From Rhodococcus koreensis (lineage in GTDB: Bacteria; Actinomycetota; Actinomycetes; Mycobacteriales; Mycobacteriaceae): a stretch of 64,000 nucleotides of DNA. Below are positions 27,919 to 38,500 of this stretch, in pieces. The translations under genes were made by a program, and so were the position numbers. The notes beneath the pieces were generated by a model. That model was not told the origin of the DNA and did not search any database. It was given only the letters and a program-made list of their open reading frames with translations. Numbering within the stretch: position 1 is the stretch's first letter; each line of letters begins with the position of its first letter. Location: contig NZ_FNSV01000005.1 in NCBI RefSeq assembly GCF_900105905.1, positions 3,720,001-3,784,000 of the forward strand, given 5' to 3'.

Positions 27919-28579
27919 GAACAACCCCGTTCACAGCGAGACCCGAGTGCGTCTTGTAGCGCTTGTTGACGTTGATGAGAACGGCGGTCAGCGGTTCGAG
28001 CTGCCGCGCCACCCGCAGTACCCCGCCGTCGATGCCGGGCCGGCCCGTGATCGCGACTGCGAGCCGGGCCACCTCGTCCTTGGCGGTCCGGTCGTCGCCG
28101 CACACGAGCACATCCTCTTGGACGAGGCCTTCGTGCTCCCAGAGTGTGACCGCCGACAGGTGGTGGAACGCAGCCACGACGGTGGCGTCGGGCACCAGGT
28201 CCCGCAACTGCTCGGCAGCGCTGCCCTCCTCGACGTCCAGACCGTACGCCCCGGCCTTGTCGAAGCCGAGCGGGTTCACACAGCTGACCAGGAGCTTGCC
28301 CGCGAAAACGGGAGCCAACCCGGAGACCAGCTCACGATGGCCCTTGTACGGGACGGCCAACAGGACGATGGGACAGTCGGCGGCGGCCGACGCGTTGTCG
28401 GCAGCGCTGACCCGGGCGCCGTCACCGGCGCGTCTGCGCACCTCGGCGGCCGCTTCCTCGGCGCGTTCGATCGAACGCGATCCGATCACGACGTGTCTGC
28501 CGGCCGCTGCGAACCGGTACGCCAGCCCCTTTCCCTGGGGCCCGGTGCCGCCGACGACGGCGATCTTGTTGCTGGTCAT
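27899..28579 (-). CDS. npdG: NADPH:coenzyme F420 oxidoreductase
   Basis: A 226-residue Fno-type enzyme that transfers hydride between NADPH and F420, charging the cofactor for the LLM enzymes. The N-terminal Rossmann loop AVVGGTGPQGKG is followed by IGSRS, whose Ser/Arg contact the NADP phosphate. LLAVPYKGH, LVSCVNPLGFD and the HHLSA stretch of VAAFHHLSAVTL correspond to conserved F420-site segments of the family. The symbol follows the Rhodococcus npdG gene. It is flanked by an IclR regulator and the NIPSNAP gene. Its presence is the strongest sign that the surrounding pathway needs reduced F420. Confidence 0.88.
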   Translation of the reverse strand: MTSNKIAVVGGTGPQGKGLAYRFAAAGRHVVIGSRSIERAEEAAAEVRRRAGDGARVSAADNASAAADCPIVLLAVPYKGHRELVSGLAPVFAGKLLVSCVNPLGFDKAGAYGLDVEEGSAAEQLRDLVPDATVVAAFHHLSAVTLWEHEGLVQEDVLVCGDDRTAKDEVARLAVAITGRPGIDGGVLRVARQLEPLTAVLINVNKRYKTHSGLAVNGVVHDPRAA

Positions 28580-28715
28580 CTATGTCTCCTACGAACAGTG
28601 GACGGGGATACCTCGGGCGCGTGGCACCCGGAGGTGGGCAGCCGACCATCGAGGGTCGACTCGGAGCGGCAGGCCCCGGGTGGGGTCGCCGCAGGAAAGA
28701 AAAAGTGCGGGTCGG

Positions 28716-29540
28716 TCAGCCGCGTCCGGCGTCGAGGTCCGGCGCCCCGGCGGGAGTCGGGTAGTCCGCGGGGATGTGTCCACCGATGCGCGAGCTGATC
28801 TCCCGTGACGCCGTGACGAGGTAGTCGGCGATGCCGGCCACGCCCTCGACCGTCAGGTCGTCACCCATGCCGAGCAGGGCAATGAACAGGCATGGCACGC
28901 CGTCCCGGTCGAATACCGGGACCCCCAGGACATTGAGTTCGGGGCGATACTCGCCGTAGACCGCGCCGTAGCCCTGCGCCCGGAGCTGCTCCAGTTCGGA
29001 GTCGGGGAACGAGACGGGCCCCGGGCACCCCCGGCCCGGCCATGCTGCCGCCAATCGGCTGATCAACGGGGTAGTGCGGTCGAAGCGCGAACCGACCTCG
29101 ATGGTGACCTTGACGGCTTTGCGGCTCTCGATCTTCGCGATCGCCGTGAAGTGACCGTCCGGCATCGGCTGGATGGCCAGGCAGGCCAGCTCGGTCCGCT
29201 CGGCCAACCATTCCATGTACGTCCGCGACGCGGCGACGGCCGACGTTCGCGCGATCGCCGCGACCCCGAATTCCACGAGCAGCGGACCGAGGTTGTACCG
29301 GCGCGTCTCCTGGTCGTACACGACGAGACCCTCGACCACCATGGTCCGGAGCAGGACCGACGCCGTGCTCTTCGCCAGGGCGCAGCGCTTGGCCAGCTCG
29401 GTGAGCGTGGCACCGGCAGACTGCTGGACCAGCGTCTCGAGCACGCGGGTGGCGCGTGAGACAGCGGGGACCAACTGTTCGCCGGTTTGCTCGCCCCGCT
29501 CGTCGGTCGTGCCGCTTCCCGGGACTTCTGCCTTGGTCAA
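28716..29540 (-). CDS. IclR-family regulator of the F420 catabolic region
   Basis: A 274-residue regulator with winged HTH ATLTELAKRCALAKSTASVLLRTMV (~45-70) followed by the IclR effector domain (GPLLVEFGVAAIARTSAVAA; C-terminal GVPVFDRDGVPCLFIALLG). The start is TTG at 29540 with AGGAA upstream; no ATG fits. Inside its own operon, between the VOC gene and npdG, it is the best candidate to bind the 24-bp motif found at 27.5, 35.3 and 40.7 kb. As I recall, NpdR, the repressor of picrate degradation in R. opacus, is of this family. Confidence 0.85.
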   Translation of the reverse strand: MTKAEVPGSGTTDERGEQTGEQLVPAVSRATRVLETLVQQSAGATLTELAKRCALAKSTASVLLRTMVVEGLVVYDQETRRYNLGPLLVEFGVAAIARTSAVAASRTYMEWLAERTELACLAIQPMPDGHFTAIAKIESRKAVKVTIEVGSRFDRTTPLISRLAAAWPGRGCPGPVSFPDSELEQLRAQGYGAVYGEYRPELNVLGVPVFDRDGVPCLFIALLGMGDDLTVEGVAGIADYLVTASREISSRIGGHIPADYPTPAGAPDLDAGRG

Positions 29541-29569
29541 GGGTTCCTACCTTCGTCGTGCGAATGCTG

Positions 29570-30040
29570 TCAGCCGACCGTAGCGGCCTGCCCCAGCAGT
29601 TCGGCGAAATGGAACAGTGTGCCGTCGGGATCGCGGGCGAAGAGCAGCCGCCAGCCGTTGACTCCGTCCGGACCCATGATGGTCTGCGGCGAGTGCAGGA
29701 ACTCGACACCGTCGTCCGCCAGCCGTGCGTATTCGGCGTCGATGTCGTCGGTGAGGATCGAGAATCGGCACAGGCCGGGGTGTACGAGGTCGCTCTGCGC
29801 CCGCCCCTCGGAGCGTGCGTCCCGCCACTGGATGAGGTCGAGCATGGCCTCGTCCGGGGAGTTGTTCAGGCGCATGTGCGCGAAGCGGAGCTTGCTGGCC
29901 CCTTCGACCATGAATGCCCGCGCGAGGTTGCTGTCGTCGACCTCTTTGTCCTGCGCTACCTGGAAGCCGATTCGCCGGTAGAAGTCGATCGACTTGTCCA
30001 TGTCGGTCACGTTGATGCCGACGTGCCAGAATTTTCGCAT
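29570..30040 (-). CDS. VOC (glyoxalase/dioxygenase fold) protein
   Basis: A 156-residue vicinal-oxygen-chelate protein with two beta-alpha-beta-beta-beta modules. The first is FWHVGINVTDMDKSIDFYRR, with a His metal ligand near 6. The second is LCRFSILTDDIDAEYARLAD, then RLLFARDPDGTLFHFAELLG, with a Glu ligand near the end. Members include glyoxalases, ring-cleavage dioxygenases and epimerases (for example methylmalonyl-CoA epimerase). It is in the catabolic operon between the acyl-CoA ligase and IclR genes; the reaction is not predictable. Confidence 0.85.
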   Translation of the reverse strand: MRKFWHVGINVTDMDKSIDFYRRIGFQVAQDKEVDDSNLARAFMVEGASKLRFAHMRLNNSPDEAMLDLIQWRDARSEGRAQSDLVHPGLCRFSILTDDIDAEYARLADDGVEFLHSPQTIMGPDGVNGWRLLFARDPDGTLFHFAELLGQAATVG

Positions 30041-30113
30041 TGCTTCGTCCTTCGTGTTCGTCTAGCTGGGTCGATGGATGGCGCTCCGCGGGTTCGCGGG
30101 ATTCGCCGAGTGC

Positions 30114-31724
30114 TCAAGCCGGGGGCCGCACCAACTCGCGACGCCGGACCTTTCCGGTCTCCGTGCGCGGCAACGTTGCGACTGCCTCTATCTCACGGGG
30201 CCGGGCGTGCGGACCCACCGCCGCCGTGACGAGTTCGCGGAGCTGTGCCGCGATCTCCTCCGTGAGCTCTCCGGCAGCGAGGTGCACGAACGCCTTGACC
30301 TGTTGGCCCATCTCCCGGTCGGGCAGCCCCACCGCTGCCGCGTCCAGGACCTGCGGATGACGCTTCAGGGCCTCTTCGATCTCGGCGGGGCCGATGCGGT
30401 AGCCGCGGCTCTTGATCACGTCGTCGGCGCGGCCCAGGTACTCCAGCCGGCGCCCGTGTGCGAGCCGCGCCAGATCGCCCGTCCGGTGCCAATCCCCCGG
30501 AGGGGGTACCGCCCGAGCCGAAGACGAGTCCCAATAGCCGAGGAGTGCAACCGGATCCGGCAGTTCGAGCGCGATCTCACCGACCTCACCGGGTGCGACG
30601 CGGACGCCGTCCTCGTCCAGAATTGCGATGCGGTGCCCGGGGTACGGGGCGCCCATGGTTGCGTCGTCGACCGATCCGAGAGCCGCGGAGTCGCCGATGA
30701 GGGCGTTGGCCTCGGTCTGGCCGTAGGCCTTGTTGACGCAGTCACTGAGGTGGCTGCGGGCCCAGCCGAGTTCCGCAGCACCGGCGGGCTCTCCCCCGGT
30801 CACGACCGCGCGGAGGCGTTGCCGTGCCGATTCCCCGTGCTCGGCGAACATCCGCAGCACCGACGCGGGCAGGAAGGCGGTGGTCACGCCGAAGCGGGCC
30901 ATCATGTCCAGGGTGGCGGCGGCGTCGAAACGCTGTGGCCGATGAGCCACGACGGGGACGCCGAACGACCACGGGACCAGGAGCCCGAGCATCAGGCCGC
31001 CGATCCAACCCCAGTCCGCGGTGCCGAAATACACGTCCCCGGGCCTGAACAGCTCGAAGGCGTAATCGACGCCCGCGTGCCCGAGCAGGGCGCGGTGTCC
31101 GTGAACGATGCCTTTCGGTGGACCGCTGGTGCCCGATGTGTACATCAGCAGGGCCGGGTCCGAGGGCCGGCCGGGCACCGGGGCCAACGGGTCGACCCGG
31201 CGGGCGAGGTCCCCGAGCTTCGGACCACGCGCGCCGTCCACCGTGAGCACGTCGACGTCGCGCAGCGAGCACCCCGTCGACTCGAGCCGGTCGACGCCCG
31301 GACCGTCCGTGACCAGCACGGTCGCACCCGAGTCGGCGAGCCGGTGCCCCACCGAGTTGCCGGTGAGCAGTCGCGGGACCGGCACGAGCACGGCCCCGGC
31401 GACGAGCACCCCGAACACGACCTCGGCGGCCTCGACCGACGGGTCGAGGTACAGGACGACACGGTCACCGGGCTCGACCCCGCGGGCGCGGAGGACACCC
31501 GCGATGCGCACGGCGACGCGCTGCACCTGACCGAATGTCACCTTCTCGGGCGCGTGGGTCCCCTCGCGCAGCACGGCAACGGCGTCGGGATCGCGGGAGA
31601 AGAGGGCGTCCTCGGTGATCGTGTAGTCCGCCGCGGGCTCCCAGTCCTGAACGTGGCGGGCGTCGATCAGCCGTCCCACGATCTGTGGCCGGGACGGCCC
31701 GGAGGTCAATCCAGGCGTGCCCAT
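30114..31724 (-). CDS. AMP-dependent acyl-CoA synthetase/ligase
   Basis: A 536-residue ANL ligase similar to the acetyl/propionyl- or benzoate-CoA-ligase-like group. P-loop YTSGTSGPPKGIVH is near 190, GTADWGWIGGLM near 230, adenylation motif YGQTEANALI near 335, DWHRTGDLA near 420, and the catalytic lysine in RTETGKVRR near the C-terminus. ATG 31724 has AAGGAG 8 nt upstream and overlaps the end of the aldehyde dehydrogenase gene by 19 nt. It probably activates the acid produced by that dehydrogenase (inference). Confidence 0.88.
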   Translation of the reverse strand: MGTPGLTSGPSRPQIVGRLIDARHVQDWEPAADYTITEDALFSRDPDAVAVLREGTHAPEKVTFGQVQRVAVRIAGVLRARGVEPGDRVVLYLDPSVEAAEVVFGVLVAGAVLVPVPRLLTGNSVGHRLADSGATVLVTDGPGVDRLESTGCSLRDVDVLTVDGARGPKLGDLARRVDPLAPVPGRPSDPALLMYTSGTSGPPKGIVHGHRALLGHAGVDYAFELFRPGDVYFGTADWGWIGGLMLGLLVPWSFGVPVVAHRPQRFDAAATLDMMARFGVTTAFLPASVLRMFAEHGESARQRLRAVVTGGEPAGAAELGWARSHLSDCVNKAYGQTEANALIGDSAALGSVDDATMGAPYPGHRIAILDEDGVRVAPGEVGEIALELPDPVALLGYWDSSSARAVPPPGDWHRTGDLARLAHGRRLEYLGRADDVIKSRGYRIGPAEIEEALKRHPQVLDAAAVGLPDREMGQQVKAFVHLAAGELTEEIAAQLRELVTAAVGPHARPREIEAVATLPRTETGKVRRRELVRPPA

Positions 31725-33160
31725 ATGCTCTTCTCCTTGGTGAAGCTCTCGATGGCGGCCTGGCCGAGGTCGCTGCCGTAGCCGCTCTGTCCGAAGCCGC
31801 GGTACGGCGACGCGGGGTTGAGCACTCCCCAGGTGTTGATCCACACGTTGCCGGCGTCGAGGGTCTGCGCGAACCTCAGTGCGCGGCCGACGTCGCGGGT
31901 GAACACGCCCGCGGCCAGCCCGTAAATGGTGTCGTTGGCGAGGGTGATCGCCTCGTCCTCGCCCTCGAACGGCAGGACCGACAGCACGGGTCCGAAGATC
32001 TCCTCCCGGGCGATGCGCATGTCCGCGGTGACTCCGGCGAACAGCGTCGGACGGTAGTAGAAGCCCTGCTCCGCGGCTCCGTTCGGTGACTGGCCGCCGC
32101 CGCTGATCAGCTTGGCGCCCTCCTCGGTCCCGGCCACGACGTACGAGTGGACCGATTCCCGTTGCGCGGCACTGACCAACGGGCCGATCTCCGTTTCGGG
32201 GTCGAGGGGATCGCCCACCCGGGCGGCCTCGACCCGCTTCTGGACGAGTTCGACCACCTCGTCGTAGATGGGCCGCTCGACGAGCAGCCGGCTCGCAGCC
32301 GTGCACGTCTCGCCCTGGTTGCCGTACATCGCCTGGAAGACCACGGCGGCGACCGCCTTCGGGGACGAGTCGCCGAACGCCACGAGCGCCGACTTGCCGC
32401 CGAGCTCGAGGGAGGTCGTGATGAGGCGGTCGGCCGCCATCCGGCCGATCTGCTGGCCGACCTCGGTCGAGCCCGTGAACGTCACCTTCCCGACCAGCGG
32501 GTGCTGCACCAAGGCGTTACCCGCCACCGAGCCCCGACCGGGCAGGACGTTGACCAGCCCGGGCGGCAACCCGGCCTGGAGGGCCAGCTCGCCGAGCGCC
32601 ACGGGGACGAGCGGGGCGAGCTGCGCAGGCTTCAGCACGATGGCGTTGCCCATCGCGAGAGCTGGCGCGATCTTCCAGACCGCCTGCACTGCAGGGAAAT
32701 TCCACGGGGTGATGGCACCCACCACGCCGATCGGCTCACGCAAGGTGTAGTTGAGGAACCGGCCGGGAGCCGGCGTCGTGCGACCCTCGATCTTCGTCAC
32801 GAGGCCCGCGAAGTACTCGAGGGTCTCGATCATGATCGGAAGGTCGACGCCCAACGACTCTCGGATGGGCTTGCCCATGTCCCGGCTCTGCAGCTGGGCG
32901 AGCTCGATCTTGTGTTCCTCGATCAGCGCGGCGTAGCGGAACATGAGCCGGGTCCGCTGGGCGGGACGCATGCGCTGCCACGCCTTGGCCGCGACCCTCG
33001 CGGACTCGACGGCGCGCGCGACGTCCTGAACCGTCGCCTCGGCCACCGTGGCCAGGTGCGACCCGTCGGCCGGGTTGATCGAGTCGAAGGTCGCCCCTGT
33101 CGACGACGGGCTCAGTTGGTCGCCGATGACGAGGGGAACTGTCGAGGTGAGTGCCTGCAC
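31706..33160 (-). CDS. Aldehyde dehydrogenase (NAD(P)-dependent)
   Basis: A 484-residue ALDH-superfamily enzyme that oxidises an aldehyde to its acid. It has the Rossmann FTGSTEVGQQI, active-site Glu in LELGGKSAL near 250, catalytic Cys in GNQGETCTAASR near 285, and EEIFGPVLSVLPF. The start is GTG 33160 with AAGGA upstream; the longer in-frame extension is not supported. Betaine/benzaldehyde-type relatives are equally likely. In the operon it sits between an LLM oxidoreductase and an acyl-CoA ligase, giving a plausible aldehyde to acid to CoA-thioester sequence. Confidence 0.9.
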   Translation of the reverse strand: MQALTSTVPLVIGDQLSPSSTGATFDSINPADGSHLATVAEATVQDVARAVESARVAAKAWQRMRPAQRTRLMFRYAALIEEHKIELAQLQSRDMGKPIRESLGVDLPIMIETLEYFAGLVTKIEGRTTPAPGRFLNYTLREPIGVVGAITPWNFPAVQAVWKIAPALAMGNAIVLKPAQLAPLVPVALGELALQAGLPPGLVNVLPGRGSVAGNALVQHPLVGKVTFTGSTEVGQQIGRMAADRLITTSLELGGKSALVAFGDSSPKAVAAVVFQAMYGNQGETCTAASRLLVERPIYDEVVELVQKRVEAARVGDPLDPETEIGPLVSAAQRESVHSYVVAGTEEGAKLISGGGQSPNGAAEQGFYYRPTLFAGVTADMRIAREEIFGPVLSVLPFEGEDEAITLANDTIYGLAAGVFTRDVGRALRFAQTLDAGNVWINTWGVLNPASPYRGFGQSGYGSDLGQAAIESFTKEKSIWARLD

Positions 33161-33188
33161 AATTCTCGTCCTTTCTTCCGCCGGGCCG

Positions 33189-34076
33189 TCAGGCCAGGTT
33201 GTGTGCGGTGGGGAGGACGGCGTCAGCGAGTTCCGCGAGCTCCTCCATGGTTGCTTCGAGGGTGTCGTGTTCGAACGACGTGTCGCAGATGAAGTGGGTG
33301 ACACCGAGGTCGCCGTACGCTTCGATCGTCTCGGCGTTGTACGGCGCCGTCCGCAAAGGCCTTGCGGTGAGCGTGATTTCACTCATGTCGCGGCCCGCCT
33401 CCTCCACGTACTGCTGCAGGGTGGCCAGGTATCCGGCGTACTCGTCGGGCGCGATCGCAAGGGGGTGCCAGCCGTCGCCGATCGCGGCGATGCGGCGCAG
33501 CGAGGCGGTGCTGTACCCCGCGAACCAGACGGGGATCGTGCCACGCACCGGCTTCGGGTACATCTTGAAGTCGTGGAGCTGGTAGAAATCGCCGTCGAAG
33601 TCGACCTCGTCTTCCTTCCACATGTGCCGCATCGCGTTGACCATCTCGGTGGTCCGCTTGCCGCGGTCCTTGAAGGGCGCTCCCAGCAGTTCGAACTGCT
33701 CCTTCATCCAGCCCACGCCGATGGCGACCGAAAGCCGCCCGCGCGACATCACGTCGATGCTCACCAGCGTCTTCGCGGTCTGGACGAGGGGACGCCACGG
33801 CAGGATCAGACACGACGTGCCGAGCTCGATCCGCTCGGTGGCCGCCGCCGCCCACGTCAACGACGTGAGGCAGTCGAGGTACGGCGTGGCGGGGTCCCAC
33901 AGGAACTTGCCGTCCTCGGTGTACGGGTACGGCGTCTCGACTCGGGTCGGCAGCGCGACGTGATCAGTCATCCAGAGGGAGTCGAAGCCGATCTTCTCCG
34001 CGTACCGCGAGACCTCCGTGATCGCCTCGGGCCCTGCCCACGGTCCCGCTCCCGGGATCCTGATTCCGACCTTCAT
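33189..34076 (-). CDS. LLM-class F420-dependent oxidoreductase (TIGR03619-like)
   Basis: A 295-residue luciferase-like TIM barrel. It has MKVGIRIPGAGPWAGPEAIT, SLWMTDHVALPTRVETPYPY, GTSCLILPWRPLVQTAKTLV and RLSVAIGVGWMKEQFELLGAPF (the loop characteristic of the actinobacterial F420-type group). A longer in-frame start is excluded because ATG 34076 directly follows the CoA-transferase gene. This is the second LLM enzyme of the regulon. Two LLM proteins plus npdG recall the paired hydride transferases of the npd nitroaromatic system, although the substrate is not known. Confidence 0.87.
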   Translation of the reverse strand: MKVGIRIPGAGPWAGPEAITEVSRYAEKIGFDSLWMTDHVALPTRVETPYPYTEDGKFLWDPATPYLDCLTSLTWAAAATERIELGTSCLILPWRPLVQTAKTLVSIDVMSRGRLSVAIGVGWMKEQFELLGAPFKDRGKRTTEMVNAMRHMWKEDEVDFDGDFYQLHDFKMYPKPVRGTIPVWFAGYSTASLRRIAAIGDGWHPLAIAPDEYAGYLATLQQYVEEAGRDMSEITLTARPLRTAPYNAETIEAYGDLGVTHFICDTSFEHDTLEATMEELAELADAVLPTAHNLA

Positions 34077-34104
34077 TGATGCTTCCTTTCGCCGTGTTCG
34101 GTGG

Positions 34105-35307
34105 TCATCGGACGACGCTGTCGGCCCGGAGGGCCGCGATCCGGTCGTCCTGGTAGCCGAGATCCCGGAGAATCTCGGTGGTGTGCTCGCCCAGCGAAGT
34201 CGGTGGGCGATGCACGTGACCCGGGGTGCCCGAGAGCTTGACCGGGAGGCCCGGGACCCGCAGCGGTCCGAGTTGGTCGTGGTCGATGTCGACGACGAGG
34301 TCCAGGGCCTGGATCTGGGGATGGGTGACGGCCTCGTCGTATGCGAGGACCGGGGCGCAGATGATGTCGTGAGCCGAGAGCAACTCGACCACGTCGTCAC
34401 GATCGCGGGCGGCGAACCAGGGCGCGAAGGCGGAGTCGAGGGCCTCGCGGTGCTCCAACCGGGACGCGGCGTCCGCGAAGCGCGGATCGTCGACGAGAGC
34501 CTCCACACCCATCGCCCGGGTCAGCTTGACGAAGTGGCGGTCGTTGAACGCGACCAGGTGGACCGCGCCGCCGTCACGGGTCGTATAGGCGTTGTACGGC
34601 GCGTAGAAATTGCTGCCGTTGCCTACCTTGCCCTGAATGTAATCGGCGAGGAGGTACTGCCCCAGCCACGGAGTCTGCAGATGGAACAACGCCCCGACCA
34701 GGGACACTGAGCCCGTTTGCCCCTCCCCCGTGCGCTGTTTCGCGAAGAGTGCGACGAGGGCGGCGATCGCGACCAGGTAGCCCGCGGCGCTGTCGGCTAC
34801 GGGCGGCCCGGCCTTGAGCGGCTTCCCGGAGCGTTCCCCGGTGGCCTCCATGAGGCCGGTGAGCGCCTGAGCGACCGGGTCCATGGCAGGACGGCCCGCG
34901 AGGGGCCCGCTGTCGCCGTACCCGCTGACGTTGAGGCAGATCAGGTGAGGGTGCCGTTCGCGAAGCTCGGCGGCGGTCAGCCCGAATCGCTCACGAACCC
35001 CGGGCAGCATGTTCTCGATGAGCACGTCCGCCGTCGAGCAGAGCTCGTGGAACAGCTCGAGACCTGCCGCTGTACGAAGGTCGAGCGCGACAGCGCGCTT
35101 GTTTCGGTTGACGCCCGAGTAGACGCCACTCATGCCGTCGCGTCCCGGTCCGAACGTCCGCGACTCGTCACCACCGATCGGCTCGACCTTGATGACGTCG
35201 GCACCGAAGTCGGCGAGCAGCGACGCGCCCAACGGGCCGGCCACCATCGTCGCGGCGTCGATCACCTTGATGCCCGACAACGCTCCGCTATTTCCGGTGA
35301 ACCCCAT
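34105..35307 (-). CDS. CaiB/BaiF-family (class III) CoA-transferase
   Basis: A 400-residue formyl-CoA-transferase-like protein that moves CoA between acyl thioesters and free acids. It has LSGIKVIDAATMVAGPLGASLLADFGADVIKVE at the N-terminus, NRNKRAVALDL, and SGYGDSGPLAGRPAMDPVAQALTG, where the Asp of MDPVAQA is the expected nucleophile. ATG 35307 is preferred over GTG 35310 by GGAG spacing. It is the first gene of the operon, 21 nt downstream of the shared operator element. Racemases of the same fold are an alternative. Confidence 0.88.
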   Translation of the reverse strand: MGFTGNSGALSGIKVIDAATMVAGPLGASLLADFGADVIKVEPIGGDESRTFGPGRDGMSGVYSGVNRNKRAVALDLRTAAGLELFHELCSTADVLIENMLPGVRERFGLTAAELRERHPHLICLNVSGYGDSGPLAGRPAMDPVAQALTGLMEATGERSGKPLKAGPPVADSAAGYLVAIAALVALFAKQRTGEGQTGSVSLVGALFHLQTPWLGQYLLADYIQGKVGNGSNFYAPYNAYTTRDGGAVHLVAFNDRHFVKLTRAMGVEALVDDPRFADAASRLEHREALDSAFAPWFAARDRDDVVELLSAHDIICAPVLAYDEAVTHPQIQALDLVVDIDHDQLGPLRVPGLPVKLSGTPGHVHRPPTSLGEHTTEILRDLGYQDDRIAALRADSVVR

Positions 35308-35328
35308 CACAAGCTCCGTTCATAATCC

Positions 35329-35388
35329 TGAACTGACATCATTATTTGGAACTCCACGGACGTTACGAGCACCGCCACCCGCTGTCAA
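35329..35388 (-). promoter_or_regulatory. Promoter and 24-bp operator of the CaiB-LLM-npdG operon
   Basis: On the minus strand, TTGACA (35388-35383), a 17-nt spacer and TAACGT (35365-35360) form a near-consensus promoter. It is followed 7 nt later by the 24-bp element (35352-35329) beginning GTTCCAAATA and ending AGTTCA. The remaining gap to 35542 shows no gene. Confidence 0.7.
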
Positions 35389-35542
35389 GAGGGGATTTGC
35401 CGCCGATCGGCGGGCAGAGTGCGCGACTCGGCCCCAGGACGGCACCGCTGCCGGACCTCGCCGCGAAGACTTGCGAAGCGCGAGATACACGTTTGCCGAC
35501 CACAGATTTTCATCCGTTCGACTAGAACGGACGTGCCTGCGT

Positions 35543-38500
35543 TCAGCCGCCGGTCTGCTCCACGACCCAGGCCGCGACCTGTGCTCGCGAGGTGAAGCCC
35601 AGTTTCGCCAAGATGTGCTCCACATGCCCCTGAGCGGTGCGCGGCGAGATCACCAGGCGGTCGGCGATGGCCTGATTGGTCAGCCCTTCGGCGATGAGGT
35701 CGGCGACTTGACGCTCCCTCTTGGTCAGACGCGTCGACGGGCCGGTGCCGTGCGCGGACGTGCCGGCCGGCTGTTCATGCAGGGCGTAGGCGATGACCGC
35801 ATCGAAGCCGAGCTGCTCACCTCTGCGGTGGGCAGCGTCGAACACCTTGCCTCCGAGTGCCTTCCGGCTCTTTTGTTTGCATTCTTCATGGTAGACAAGC
35901 AAATCGGAATAGATCACCGCAGCGCTTCCCACCGATCGCGCCAACCCTTCCGCTGCTCCGAGCAGCACCGCGGCCCTCGGTTCGTCGCGGAGCCCGCAGG
36001 CGATCCAGGCGAGTGCCTCGAGCCCCGACGCGGCGACGCGTGGGCCGTGCACCTGCCGGGTCAGCTCCAGCGACTGCTCGAGCACCCGGACCGCGCGATC
36101 GTCGTCGCCCTGTCGCCACACGGCAATCCCCAAGGCCCACAGCGAATGCGACCGATACATCTTCTCGCCGTGGTGTTCCGTGATCGCGAGAACACGCCCG
36201 AGGTATTCGATCGCCGGGTCCGTCAAGTCGCGGAGCCCGTACGCCAGCCCCAACGGGTACAGGACGGCGACTTCGAGCGTGCGATCGCCGCGTTCGGCGA
36301 ACTCCGCGAGCGCCGTTTCCAGGTGCGAGGACGCAGATTCCAGTTCACCGCTGTAGAGGGCCAGCATGCCCTCGGCATAGGCAACGAGAGAGCGCATCAT
36401 GGGATCGCTCGTGTGCGCGGAGAGAGTCCGCGCCTCCGCCACGAGTGCCGCCCCCGCCTGCAGGTCACCCTGCACATTGGCCATCATGCCGGCACGCTGG
36501 AGTGCCTTGACCCACTCGACTGTCGGCGGACCACTCTGCCGGGCGAGCAACTGCGCGAACCAGCGCCGCCCCTCGCCGTACAGACCCTGGGAGCCCCAGA
36601 ACAGGAACAGTGCGGATGCGGTGCGCAGTGCTGCGGCGGGATCGTCGTCGGCACCGAATTCGAGGGCCTCCCGCAGGTTCGGTTGCTCGCGCTTCAACCT
36701 GCGGATCCAGTCCAACTGGTGGGCGCTGATCCACTCGGACTCCGCCTCGAGCGCCAGCGTCTCGTACCAATCACGGTGACGACGACGCAAAGTCACGGTC
36801 TCGCCGGTCTGCTCGAGCTTCTCGCAACCGTACTCGCGGAGGGTCTCGAGCATCCGGAACCGCACCACCGACCCGTGCCCCTCCCGGATCAGGATCGACT
36901 TCTCCACCAGGGAGGTCAGCGTGTCGAGCAATTCGTCCGGGCCCAGTCCGTCGCCGCACACCTGCTCGGCGGCATCGAGTTCGAAGCTCCCCGCGAAGAC
37001 CGACAGCCGTCCCCACACCAATTGCTCACCGGCGGTGCATAATTCGAAACTCCAGTCCATGGACAACCGCAGGGTCTGCTGCCGCGTCGGCGCACCCCTG
37101 CTGCCGCGCGACAGCAGGGAATAGCGGTCGGTCAGACGGTGCAGGATCTGCTCGGGCGACATCGCCCGCAACCGAGCCGCGGCCAATTCGATCGGCAACG
37201 GCAACCCGTCGAGGCGATTACAGATCCCCGCCACCGCCGCCGCGTTGTCCTCCGTCAGCTCGAACCCGGGAACCGCGGCCGCGGCACGTTCGACGAACAA
37301 CGACACCGCCTCGTATCTGCGCACACTCCGCAGGGACGGTTTCCGGTCAAGCTCCGGCACGGCCAGCGGCGGCACCCGCAACACCGCTTCCCCACCGATG
37401 ACCAGGGGTTCGCGGCTGGTGGCCAGGATCCGCAGCGCCGGGCACACCCGCAACAGTGTCTCGGCCAGCTCCGCCACAGCGTCCACCAGGTGCTCACAGT
37501 TGTCGAGGACCAGCAGCAGTTCCCTGGAAGCGAGGAACTCGATCAACACCTCGCGTAGCGGCCGCGCCGAATGATCCCGCACACCCACCGCCGCGGCCAC
37601 CGCGTCGACCAGCGAAGACTCCTCACGCACCTCGCCCAACTCGACCAGCCGCACGCCATCGCCGTAGTCCCGTTGCACCGCCGCGGCGACCCGCATCGCC
37701 AGCCGCGTCTTGCCGACCCCTCCGATCCCGGTCAACGTCACCAACCGCGACCCCGCGAGCAGATTCCTGGCCTCGGTGAGCTCGTTCCGGCGGCCGACGA
37801 AACTGGTGAGTTCCAGGGGGAGGTTCCGCCCGCCACTCCGCGCGGACGTACCGGTAGTGCCCGTGGATCGAAACCGGCCGGACACCGGCTGTCCGTCGTT
37901 CCCGTGCGCGTCGGATTCCATGCGGAGGGCCATGTCGTCGACCGGAAGACCGTGATCGACTTGGATCCGGCGCAGTTCCTCTCCGAAATCTGCCGCCGTC
38001 GCAGGACGTTCGCCGGGAGTACGGGACATCGCGCGCGCGATCGCGTCGGCCACGTCGTCGGGGATCCCGTGCTCCCGCAGGTCGGGCACGGGTTGCGTGG
38101 TGATCCTCAGGAACTGCGCGACCACCTGCTCCCCACTGCCGCGTTCGAACGCGGCATGACCGGTGAGAGCGCTGAACAGCGTGGCCCCGAGACCGTAGAC
38201 GTCCGCGGCCGGGCTCGGCGGATCGCCCTCGAGGACCTCCGGTGCCGTATAGGCCGGCGACCCGGTGACGACACCGGTCGCGGTCTCGAAACCGCCGGAG
38301 ATGTGCGCGATGCCAAAATCGGTCAGCGCCGGCTCGCCGTAATCGGTGAGCAGAATATTGGCGGGTTTCACGTCCCGGTGCAGGATCCCGAGCCGATGCG
38401 CGGTCTCGACCGCACCCGCCATCTTCACCCCCAGCCGCAATACTCTGTCCAGTTCGAGAGGGCCGTCCCGACGAACCCGGACCTCCAGCGAGTCCTGCGG